From Hoylesella timonensis 4401737 = DSM 22865 = JCM 15640 (GTDB lineage Bacteria > Bacteroidota > Bacteroidia > Bacteroidales > Bacteroidaceae): DNA of 64,000 bases. A model generated the notes under the pieces. The model saw only the letters and a list, made by a program, of their open reading frames with translations. It ran no database searches and was not told the DNA's origin. Each line of letters begins with the position of its first letter. Position 1 is the stretch's first letter. The stretch spans positions 90,396-154,395 of the forward strand of contig NZ_HG417091.1 in the NCBI RefSeq assembly GCF_000455445.1, given 5' to 3'. Positions 53,161-60,776 of the stretch are shown in pieces. Made by a program: the position numbers and the translations under genes.

Positions 53161-54615
53161 TCATTTAATTGGTTCCGCATGCACATAGTATTCACTGTTT
53201 ATAGGGTCTTCTTCGTCAGTTTTAAGTATCAGTACCATGCGTGAATGTTTTGTACGCCAATATGCCTTAATATCAGCATCTTCGGGTAGTGCCTTAAACG
53301 TTTTACACAGCGAAGCCTTTTCTGTTTCTTTTATAGTACTGTGTGCTTCATAGTACTGGTCCATAATCTTCAACAGACCTTCTCTTTCACGTTCAAGCAC
53401 GCCTAACATATATTCCTTGTCGTTTTTGTCTTTTGCTCCTTTCAGTACAATACGTAACTCTGCATACGGATTTGCAATGTCTTCTTTGTAGGCTGTAGGT
53501 GGAGTGATGATGAACTCACGGTTCTTGTCAAGCAAGCAATATTCTGTTAGCTCGGGGTTCTTTGGATTATACCTTACAATATCCCAATCGTAACCAAAGA
53601 ATCCATCATTTACTAAATAGAGCCTCTTATGAGCTTGATAGACAATATGACCATCTTTATAGCCATTGGCATATACGGTAGTATTGTCATGAGGTGTGAA
53701 GAAGTATGTACTCCACCAATAGGAGGTCTTCAAACTGTTTGTCTTGCGTTCCATGATGCCAAAGCTATCTGGCATATCACGACAATCACTCGTCCAAGTA
53801 ATTGAATCGTAGTAATTGTAAAAGGCGTTATCCGAAGAGTTGAAACCATATTCATCGGTAAGTTCAAATGTTATAAGGCGGAAAGTCTGAAACACAGGGT
53901 CTGTGTTGTCTTTATTGTCTTCTGTATAGTATGCCTTAATCTTGAACTTGCAGTTTTCAGGTACAGAACGGTCTATATCCAAATCATATGTGTAACTTTT
54001 CTTCATCATTTCCAAATCTGTTTCTGTCATGCGCTTATATACAATCATGCCATAAACAGACTTGGAACCATTGCTGCCTTCACTTCTCGTTCCTATTTTT
54101 TGCATGGTATACATTAAAGTCTTGCCATTCGACTCGTCAAGTTTAAGAATCTGCATGTATCTGTTTTCTGTTGTCAGATTGTTGTTGCCAAACAGTATGA
54201 AGCCATTACTCACGTCATAACTCCATGATACACGACTGAAACAAAAGGCAGGCAAGTCATCACTATAAAAATAACTAAAAGCTTGCTGTGATGTCTCAAA
54301 CCAAAAGTGTGTAGGGCTGCCACCAACTCTGTCTTTCCAAAATTCCTCCTTGCTCAACTTTCCGTTTTCCTGTACCTCATAAGTGGCAATACTCTCCCAA
54401 CCATAGCCCTTGACCTTACTCTGTATTTCTTCTGCTGCTATTGGCTTTCTCCCTTTTAGCACACAGCACCCCTCATCATTGACAGTATAGGTTTGGTTGA
54501 ATAGATTCATATCCAACTTACGTTGCTCAACACTCAATTCCTCAGACTTATCGCAACTGCCAAATACAACAGTGCAAGCTACGATGAGTGCTATTAACCA
54601 AAACTTCTTATTCAT
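53161..54615 (-). CDS. Hypothetical lipoprotein
   Basis: A 484-residue protein with a lipoprotein signal (about 1-20, lipobox FGSC). The rest is a mixed, aromatic-rich soluble sequence with many Tyr and Trp (SYFYSDDLPAFCFSRVSWSY, YWWSTYFFTPHDNTTVYA). No domain that I recognise. It is likely exposed on the outer membrane or in the periplasm, in the manner of many Bacteroidota orphan lipoproteins. Single gene, AT-rich compared with the adjacent transporter copies. A TATTTTTG box lies upstream at 54707-54700 on the minus strand. Confidence 0.75.
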   Translation of the reverse strand: MNKKFWLIALIVACTVVFGSCDKSEELSVEQRKLDMNLFNQTYTVNDEGCCVLKGRKPIAAEEIQSKVKGYGWESIATYEVQENGKLSKEEFWKDRVGGSPTHFWFETSQQAFSYFYSDDLPAFCFSRVSWSYDVSNGFILFGNNNLTTENRYMQILKLDESNGKTLMYTMQKIGTRSEGSNGSKSVYGMIVYKRMTETDLEMMKKSYTYDLDIDRSVPENCKFKIKAYYTEDNKDNTDPVFQTFRLITFELTDEYGFNSSDNAFYNYYDSITWTSDCRDMPDSFGIMERKTNSLKTSYWWSTYFFTPHDNTTVYANGYKDGHIVYQAHKRLYLVNDGFFGYDWDIVRYNPKNPELTEYCLLDKNREFIITPPTAYKEDIANPYAELRIVLKGAKDKNDKEYMLGVLEREREGLLKIMDQYYEAHSTIKETEKASLCKTFKALPEDADIKAYWRTKHSRMVLILKTDEEDPINSEYYVHAEPIK

Positions 54616-54829
54616 AATAATCCAAATTTAAAGATTTTACATATAGACAGATTATGGATTTTCAGTGTTTCAAATTCTGCTGTTCAAGATAACTGAGTGC
54701 AAAAATACAAAAGTATCAACGTAATAGTGCTTTTTTTATTTTTTATAACACTCAAAACATACTTTTGTAATCGGTAACTTTGAATCGTCAAAAATCGGAT
54801 CGAGTGATACGACAGTCATGCAGTGCATA

Positions 54830-54916
54830 CACTTCCCTCTTCCCTCTTCATTCTTCTCTCTTCACTCTTCCCTCTTCATCCTTCATTCTTCATTCTTCAT
54901 TCTTCATTCTTCACTT
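54830..54916. repeat. Simple repeat, CATTCTT/CTTCCCT type
   Basis: A pyrimidine-rich run of near-identical 7-8-base units (CTTCCCT, CATTCTT), including five consecutive CATTCTT-like units near 54885-54912. Open frames across it are repeat artefacts. Such tracts are common in Bacteroidales spacers. Confidence 0.75.
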
Positions 54917-55541
54917 TATAAAATATTATTACCATTTCCTGTCATTTCCTTTCGTCGCATCTGGGCAGAAATGCGCCATGTTTTTTCGGATAATTACAAG
55001 ACCGAAGAATATCAAAAACACAAGGCCGATGCGGTTACAGCCTTGTGGCACCGCGATTTGAGCTTATCGATTGCGCGACCGAACCTTTGTCGCATCGTGA
55101 TTAGAGTTTAATCGCAGTGGCGTTTGATATCTAATCGTAGACAACAAAAAACGTATAGTAAAATCATGTTTGTTAAAACCCTGAACGTCAACCCACTACG
55201 AATTATCTCAAATTTCTCGAATTTCAAACCGAAGGATTCTTATTTTTAAATACGCGAAATATAGAGAGATGATTGTAAGAAAAAATATCAGTATTTGTTG
55301 TCTCAGGATTCATCCAGGACATCTGTTGATGAGAACAAAACTGCATGGATGAACAATGATCCATTTTAATTGATGCAATAGGACAGAGGAGGTGACCTCG
55401 TCAGGAATAATCTTGCTTCTCGTGTTAAATAAGGATTATCACTCCAAATGTCGGATGAATCTTTTTAAATCCCGTAATGTCTTATTACATTTAGTTCCTC
55501 TAAATGCGCCATCAGCTAACAAGTGGCTTGTGTATAAATGG
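54917..55541. other. Spacer without recognised gene
   Basis: No convincing gene. The strip 54950-55110 reads as a short gene-like frame (AEMRHVFSDNYKTEEYQKHK) and may be a decayed coding fragment, but I cannot identify it. The rest is AT-rich with stops in all frames. Confidence 0.35.
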
Positions 55542-55575
55542 AAAAGAGGACTTCATAGTCGAAATCCTCTTTTTT
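55542..55575 (+). terminator. Intrinsic terminator in the scarred region
   Basis: AAAAGAGGA and TCCTCTTTT form perfect 9-bp arms around a 14-base loop, extended by further T residues. No intact gene precedes it. Confidence 0.6.
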
Positions 55576-55583
55576 AGTACTCT

Positions 55584-55620
55584 GTGATCCGCATGGGGGC
55601 GAAAGTGATCCGTTTGGGGT
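55584..55620 (+). repeat. 21-bp-period direct repeat, possible IS21-type end
   Basis: GTGATCCGCATGGGGGCGAAA is followed by GTGATCCGTTTGGGGTCGC, the shared GTGATCCG blocks starting 21 bases apart (55584, 55605). Tandem sites of this kind occur at termini of IS21-family elements. No transposase gene is present, so at most this is a solo end. Confidence 0.35.
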
Positions 55621-55737
55621 CGCGATTTGCATGGAGTTAAGCCTTATATGCCACCACCAAAAACGCTACAACAAGTTCGTTTTCAGTGATATACGAAACT
55701 TTTATAAAAAGTATGGTCAATTTGTGAAATATCAAGT

Positions 55738-55777
55738 GGTAACACATTGGTAACACAAACGCATCGTTGGTAACACA
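55738..55777 (+). repeat. Three GGTAACACA repeats
   Basis: GGTAACACA occurs at 55738, 55749 and 55769, spaced 11 and 20 bases, close to whole helical turns. This looks like a protein-binding array. I recall similar GGTAACAC repeats beside tyrosine-integrase genes of Bacteroidetes, which would make this the scar of an integrated element; no integrase gene remains. The stretch 55778-56107 holds nothing recognised except a minus-strand TATCTTTG at 55935-55928. Confidence 0.45.
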
Positions 55778-56107
55778 TTTTTGCCCCGTAGCGCTATTTA
55801 GCTTTATAGCACATGAAGAAGAAATCTGCCGTTAATTAAATCAAAGATCATTGTAGGAGAATAGTCTGGATGAAGATCTTTTGAAAGAGACTCAATCGGC
55901 ACAACTAAAATCCTCTAAATAACAATACAAAGATAACTAATATCCATGAAAGTTCCAAATTTCATTTTAGTTTCTTTAACAGACAACTATCGAGTATTCC
56001 CAACACCTCTTATAAGATATTGTACACAATATTTTATGAAACTCACATCTCTATTTTGTGGCGAATAGTTTTTCCATAACTTGCAAAAAGTTACCGACTA
56101 AAGAATG

Positions 56108-56393
56108 TTAATATGAGACTTTGTCTTTGGAGGCATCCTCTTGAAGCATAGACGCTATGATGTCTTTGGGATAATAGCATGGAACATCAGCCTTGGTTTT
56201 TGTTTTGAGGAACAATATCGGGTGTACTTTTTGCCCCTTCTTGACGAATGGTAAGCGGCTGGCACGGCTTGTTAATTGCTCATATATGCTCTGTGCCTCG
56301 TCGCGTTCTCGCCATTTACATTCTGCCACGAGGATGTGCTTCTTGTCGAGCGATTCAGCTACAAGGTCGAGCTCTATCTGTTCGTAATCATTG
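56108..56393 (-). pseudogene. C-terminal fragment of a DUF234 AAA ATPase gene
   Basis: The last about 95 codons of an ATPase gene. The stretch NDYEQIELDLVAESLDKKHI is followed by LVAECKWR, the DUF234 signature (a PD-(D/E)xK-like nuclease-fold domain with E-x-K), and it runs to a TAA at 56110-56108. Everything upstream (Walker motifs, winged helix, most of the protein) is missing because the second transporter copy replaces it at about 56393. Full-length relatives have roughly 400-470 residues. Confidence 0.7.
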
Positions 56394-57862
56394 CTGCCAT
56401 CTTCGGTCCGATATGCGCCATTCTCGTGTGGATTACCCCCATCTCTGGCCTCACACCCGAGGGCCACAAGCTATTGGCCATCATGACGCTGGTGGCACTG
56501 TGGTGGATTACCGAGCCGGTACCCATCCCTGTGACTTCCCTTATAGGCCCCACCCTCTGCGTGGTGTTCGATGTGGTGAAGATGAAAGAGGCCTTCGCCG
56601 CCTTTGCCAACCCAATGATCTTCCTCTTTATGGGAGGCTTCATGATAGCCAAGGCCATGATGGTGAACGGCGTGGACAAGCGTATCGCCTATGGCATCAT
56701 GTCGATGAAATGGGTGGGCGACAACCCGCGGCGCATCTTTCTGGCCATCGGACTGGCGTGCATGCTCTGCTCGGGCTGGATCAGCAACACGGCAACAGCT
56801 GCCATGATGTTCCCCATTGCGCTGGGACTGCTCGAGGCTATCCGCGAAATGATGGCCGCACGAGGCAAGATTATCAATCTCAGCTCGTACAAATACGCCA
56901 CAGGGCTCATGCTCATGACGGCCTATGCCTGCTCCATTGGTGGCGTGCTCACGCCAATTGGAACGCCGCCGAACATCATCATGCTGGGATTTCTCAACGA
57001 GATGTGCGACCTGCATGTATCGTTCTTCCAGTGGATGGTATGGGGATTCGTGGCCATGGTGGCCTATTTTGCGATTGCCTACATCGTGCTTTCCCGCATG
57101 TTCCCAAGTGACGTGAAGCACATCGCGGGTGCCACCGAGTTCATCAACGGCAAGGTAAAGGCACTGGGAAAATGGACCCGTGCGCAGAAGAACACGATGA
57201 TTGCCTTCGGCGTGGCCGTCATTCTCTGGATAACGCCAGGCGTGCTGAGCATCGTTCTCGGCACCCAGAGTGACGTGCTGAACAGATACAACAGGCTCTT
57301 CCCAGAGGCCATTGCGGCAATGGTGGGTGCGCTGCTGCTGTTCTTCCTGCCCGTGGACCTGAAGAAGAACAAGATGACGCTCGACTGGAAGGATGCTGTG
57401 GCGGGCGTGGAATGGGGCACATTGCTGCTCTTCGGTGGCGGACTGGCCATGGGAGGCATGATGTATTCAACCGGACTGTCGAGCTGGATTGGCGACCAGA
57501 TTATCGCCATGATGGGTGGCAAGCCGTCTGAACTGCTGTTCGTGGCCGTATTCTGCGTGATGTCACTGCTTCTGTCAGAGCTAACCTCGCACACCGCCGC
57601 GACCAACATGATTGGCCCGCTTGCCATCGGAACAGCCCTCTCGGCAGGGTTCAGCCCAGTGCCGGTGGCAGTAGGTGTGGCCCTCTCTGCCTCGTTGGGC
57701 TTCATGCTCCCCGTCTCTACGCCACCCAACGCCATCGTTTATGCCAGCGGCTACATCCCCATCACAAAGATGATAAAGTCGGGTGTGTATATCGACTTCA
57801 TCGGCATCGCCATCGTCACCATCCCCGTCGCGCTGTACTTAGTGAGTATGGTTGTGGGATAA
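56276..57862 (+). CDS. DASS/SLC13-family sodium:anion symporter, copy 2 (5' truncated and fused)
   Basis: From 56395 this matches copy 1 (50899 onward) without indels and with only five amino-acid differences in about 489 residues (Q/R, N/D, M/V, K/R, G/S). Some 40 base changes are nearly all silent. The first 30 residues and the promoter of copy 1 are absent; the open frame instead begins at 56276 inside the antisense strand of the broken DUF234 gene, giving an unrelated hydrophobic N-terminus (MLIYALCLVAFSPFTF). All transport helices and sodium-site motifs remain. It may be functional if an upstream start is used, or a silent copy kept similar by gene conversion. Confidence 0.7.
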   Translation: MLIYALCLVAFSPFTFCHEDVLLVERFSYKVELYLFVIIAAIFGPICAILVWITPISGLTPEGHKLLAIMTLVALWWITEPVPIPVTSLIGPTLCVVFDVVKMKEAFAAFANPMIFLFMGGFMIAKAMMVNGVDKRIAYGIMSMKWVGDNPRRIFLAIGLACMLCSGWISNTATAAMMFPIALGLLEAIREMMAARGKIINLSSYKYATGLMLMTAYACSIGGVLTPIGTPPNIIMLGFLNEMCDLHVSFFQWMVWGFVAMVAYFAIAYIVLSRMFPSDVKHIAGATEFINGKVKALGKWTRAQKNTMIAFGVAVILWITPGVLSIVLGTQSDVLNRYNRLFPEAIAAMVGALLLFFLPVDLKKNKMTLDWKDAVAGVEWGTLLLFGGGLAMGGMMYSTGLSSWIGDQIIAMMGGKPSELLFVAVFCVMSLLLSELTSHTAATNMIGPLAIGTALSAGFSPVPVAVGVALSASLGFMLPVSTPPNAIVYASGYIPITKMIKSGVYIDFIGIAIVTIPVALYLVSMVVG

Positions 57863-57883
57863 GTGGGCTATAGCCACCGAAAA

Positions 57884-57924
57884 AAAGACCGTATTCTGGC
57901 ATGTGACAGGGATACGGTCTTTTT
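57884..57924 (+). terminator. Terminator of transporter copy 2 (group II intron target)
   Basis: AAAGACCGTAT pairs with ATACGGTCTTT, followed by T residues. It corresponds to the terminator of copy 1 but the loop differs strongly. A different group II intron 5' end begins immediately after it. Confidence 0.8.
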
Positions 57925-58200
57925 GTGTATGACGGGCATGTCATACATCTGTGGTGAAAGTCCACTCGGGGCGTAGTTGCCAACGAACCCGATAGCGACT
58001 TGCAAGTTTCAAGGGGCAACCCTTGGGAGAGAAGAAGCAATAGCGAACTTGTGGCCTAACGAACAGAAACCTAATACTAAGTCGTATCAAGCGGACAAGC
58101 TGGCCAAAGGCAGTGACATTCCTAAAGGCAACCGTAACCTTGATGCGAAAATTAGGCAGGTAAACGATGAAAGATGTATGTCTTATATCCATAAGCAGTA
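57925..58200 (+). mobile_element. 5' part of a second, different group II intron
   Basis: Begins GTGTATGACGGGCATGTC directly after a terminator, followed by intron-like stretches GGTGAAAGTCC and GGCCTAACGAACAGAAAC. The latter is shared with the intron at 52431; the remaining sequence differs, so it is another intron type. No domain V or VI is found before the yitT-like gene, and there is no RT gene, so only about 275 bases of the ribozyme remain. The right border is approximate. Confidence 0.65.
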
Positions 58201-58297
58201 TTAGGTGTACTCTTCAAAGTTTTGTTCCATTTTTCTATTTTGAAGGTACAAGACTGTGCTAACTTTTCGCATTCAAGTAAAAAAATTATCTAAAAAC

Positions 58298-58327
58298 TTG
58301 TGTATTCATAAAAATCAATTAAATTTG
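58298..58327 (+). promoter_or_regulatory. Promoter of the YitT-family gene
   Basis: TTG at 58298-58300 and TAAATTTG at 58320-58327, 19 bases apart. The leader to the ATG at 58449 is about 115 bases, with no recognised riboswitch. Confidence 0.7.
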
Positions 58328-58448
58328 CAAAGCTTTAATAATTGTTGCTACCTATAACACGAAGAGGTGGCAGCTGAGAAACACAGAAAGAAGCGTGAAC
58401 ACCATGAGTTCTCGATAGTTAACTTGATAACCTTAAAATTTAGATAAT

Positions 58449-59423
58449 ATGAATAACAAGCAGGAAAGCGAAATGACTTTCGTTGAAAAGTTACAAAACG
58501 CGCCGAATCAAATCAAACAGATTATCTGTACCCGTCAATTTTGGGTGGAATTAGTCATTATGACGGTGGGAATGTTTGTGGCAGCCATGGGTGTGTACTT
58601 TTTCTTGATACCCAGTAAACTCATTATAGGTTCTATTACTGGCTTGTCCTTGGTGCTCGCTAAATTGCTGCCTTTTGTGTCTGTGGGAACGATGATATTT
58701 GTTATCAATGCAATATTGCTTGTCCTCTCGTTCTTGCTCATCGGCAATGAGTTTGGTGCCAAGACCGTCTATACAGCGTTGATATTGGGACCGATGATAG
58801 ATTTCCTCGCTTCTATCGTTCCTATGCACGAATCACTCTTCACCACTTACGTTGCTGGACAAGCCATTGCGAATCCTTGGTTTGACCTTCTCTGCTTCGT
58901 TCTCATCCTGAGTGCTTCACAAAGTATCTTGTTCAGTATCAATGCTTCTACAGGTGGGTTGGATATTCTTGCGAAGATTTTCAATAAGTATCTCCATGTT
59001 AAGCTTGGTACTGCCGTAATGTTAGCAGGTGGTGCAATCTGTTGTACTGCTTTTGCAATTAATCCTGTTAGTTTAGTGATTATTGGTTTGATTGGAACAT
59101 GGCTCAATGGTTTGATACTTAATCATTTTATGTCGGATATCAATTCTAAGACTCGTGTGTATATCATCTCCAAAGATTACCAGAAGATTCTGGATTTTGT
59201 TGTTCATACCATTCGTCGTGGTGTGACCATACATGAGGTGATAGGTGGCTATTCTAATGAGAAACAGATACAGTTGGAAATCGTTTTGACAAAAGAAGAA
59301 TTCTCTACTTTGATTGATTTCATGAGTAAGGAAAGACTCAAAACATTTATTACCTCTGATACCGTGAGTGAAGTATATGGTCTTTGGAATAAGAAAGGAC
59401 TGCTACGTACGGGAAATTATTGA
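58449..59423 (+). CDS. YitT-family (DUF161/DUF2179) membrane protein
   Basis: A 324-residue membrane protein with five to six hydrophobic segments between about residues 35 and 225 (VELVIMTVGMFVAAMGVYFF and NASTGGLDILAKIFNKYL are family stretches), then a cytosolic DUF2179 domain (about 230-320: RVYIISKDYQKILDFVVHTI, then RRGVTIHEVIGGYS). The biochemical role of the family is not established. Length is slightly above the common 280-300 because of a charged N-terminal extension. Transcribed alone or with the downstream porin (71-base gap). Confidence 0.9.
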   Translation: MNNKQESEMTFVEKLQNAPNQIKQIICTRQFWVELVIMTVGMFVAAMGVYFFLIPSKLIIGSITGLSLVLAKLLPFVSVGTMIFVINAILLVLSFLLIGNEFGAKTVYTALILGPMIDFLASIVPMHESLFTTYVAGQAIANPWFDLLCFVLILSASQSILFSINASTGGLDILAKIFNKYLHVKLGTAVMLAGGAICCTAFAINPVSLVIIGLIGTWLNGLILNHFMSDINSKTRVYIISKDYQKILDFVVHTIRRGVTIHEVIGGYSNEKQIQLEIVLTKEEFSTLIDFMSKERLKTFITSDTVSEVYGLWNKKGLLRTGNY

Positions 59424-59494
59424 TACTGTCATGCCTTTTCAGAAACGGAGCACGATGGTTGCACTGTAAACATGAAGTCTAATTTGTACTTACT

Positions 59495-60592
59495 ATGAAA
59501 TTAAAGATATATCTGCTTTTGCTGACATTCTATGGCATGGGGCTCTATGCACAAGAGTCCCAGCCTGTAAATCTGTCTGTTGAAGCACGAGCAGACTACC
59601 AACGTGAATCGATTGACGGTGTGAAAGTCAATGATAAAACAGGCTTTAAGGGGAACATTTTCAACCTTATTATCAATGGAAATATCTCACCGAAGTTTTC
59701 TTTTAAGTATCGACAACGCCTGAATGGCATTAACAAAGATTATACATTCTTTGACGCTACCGACTGGCTCTTCCTTACTTATCACGCTAACCAAAATTGG
59801 ACACTCTCTGGTGGTAAGTGGGCTGTGCTATGTGGACCGTGGGAGTTCGACCCTGCTCCTATTGATTGTTTTCAACTCTTTGAATTCTGTTACAACTTTC
59901 CATGCTACGAGTGGGGACTGTGGTTGGGCTATCAAACCACGAATAAAAAAGACCAATTCTTCTTGCAAATGGTGGAAAGCCCGTTCCGGAAAGTATATAA
60001 GCGAAATAGTGGCATATCTTCAGAGATGTATGCCTACAACCTGATATGGTATGGAAGCCATGGTATCTTGCACACCGATTGGTCTGTCAACTTGATGGAG
60101 TATGTGCCAGGAAAATTTATTAACTACCTTTCTTTTGGTAATCGTTTCGATGTGGCTGACAATCTGCAAATAGGAGTGGATTACATGAACCGTGCCACCA
60201 AGGGGCAGACGTTCCTTTTCAAGGATTGCTCCATGACCGCTCGTGTCGATTACCAGCCTACACCACAGGTTAACCTCTGGGCTAAGGCAAGTTATGACGT
60301 GAATCATGCAGGCGTAGACACTAATCCCGAGGCATCAACTCCCTTGACAGAACCCAATCAAAAGACAGTCGAGCAATCCAAACCTCGCGCAGATCTGGTG
60401 TTATATGAAGGAACCGAAATCACACGTGTAGGTGCAGGATTGGAGTACTATCCACTAAAAAATAAGAATGTGCGTCTACATGCCAACTATAGTTACTGCT
60501 TTGGTAAGAATACCAATCCTGCTGGTTACCTCCAAGACAAACATTCCATTCTTGACCTTGGTATTACTTGGCGAGTGAATGTGATTAAGTAA
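59495..60592 (+). CDS. Outer-membrane porin, OprO/OprP-like
   Basis: A 365-residue outer-membrane beta-barrel. A signal peptide (about 1-20, ending GLYAQ) is followed by alternating aromatic strands (SFKYRQRLNGINKDY, WTLSGGKWAVLCGPWEFD, NVRLHANYSYCFGKN). The overall pattern matches phosphate-selective-porin-like proteins of Bacteroidota; the substrate is not predictable. It follows the YitT-family gene at 71 bases. The barrel closes with the usual C-terminal strand (DLGITWRVNVIK). Confidence 0.8.
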   Translation: MKLKIYLLLLTFYGMGLYAQESQPVNLSVEARADYQRESIDGVKVNDKTGFKGNIFNLIINGNISPKFSFKYRQRLNGINKDYTFFDATDWLFLTYHANQNWTLSGGKWAVLCGPWEFDPAPIDCFQLFEFCYNFPCYEWGLWLGYQTTNKKDQFFLQMVESPFRKVYKRNSGISSEMYAYNLIWYGSHGILHTDWSVNLMEYVPGKFINYLSFGNRFDVADNLQIGVDYMNRATKGQTFLFKDCSMTARVDYQPTPQVNLWAKASYDVNHAGVDTNPEASTPLTEPNQKTVEQSKPRADLVLYEGTEITRVGAGLEYYPLKNKNVRLHANYSYCFGKNTNPAGYLQDKHSILDLGITWRVNVIK

Positions 60593-60646
60593 CTGTAAAT
60601 CTTTCACAAGAGAAATAAGGAAAATAGCTCTTTATATGTTAAAATC

Positions 60647-60677
60647 TTGGCATTTTAGAAGAAAAAGTTTAATTTTG
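60647..60677 (+). promoter_or_regulatory. Promoter of the zinc metalloprotease gene
   Basis: TTG at 60647-60649 and TAATTTTG at 60670-60677, 20 bases apart, about 100 bases before the ATG at 60777. Confidence 0.7.
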
Positions 60678-60776
60678 CAAACAGGATGTATGAGATAAAT
60701 CGAAAAACTGTAAATATGCAGTTTGCAGATAGGATAACTGTTTCTCAACTCATTTTGTTCAAAAATAATCAGATCA

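Noticed and set aside
54830-54916. Possible CRISPR array
   Set aside because: Units are only 7-8 bases, contiguous and without spacers; there are no cas genes nearby.
54780-55111. Two overlapping frames across the pyrimidine-rich repeat
   Set aside because: The translated HSSFFILHSSFFILHSS pattern is produced by the simple repeat.
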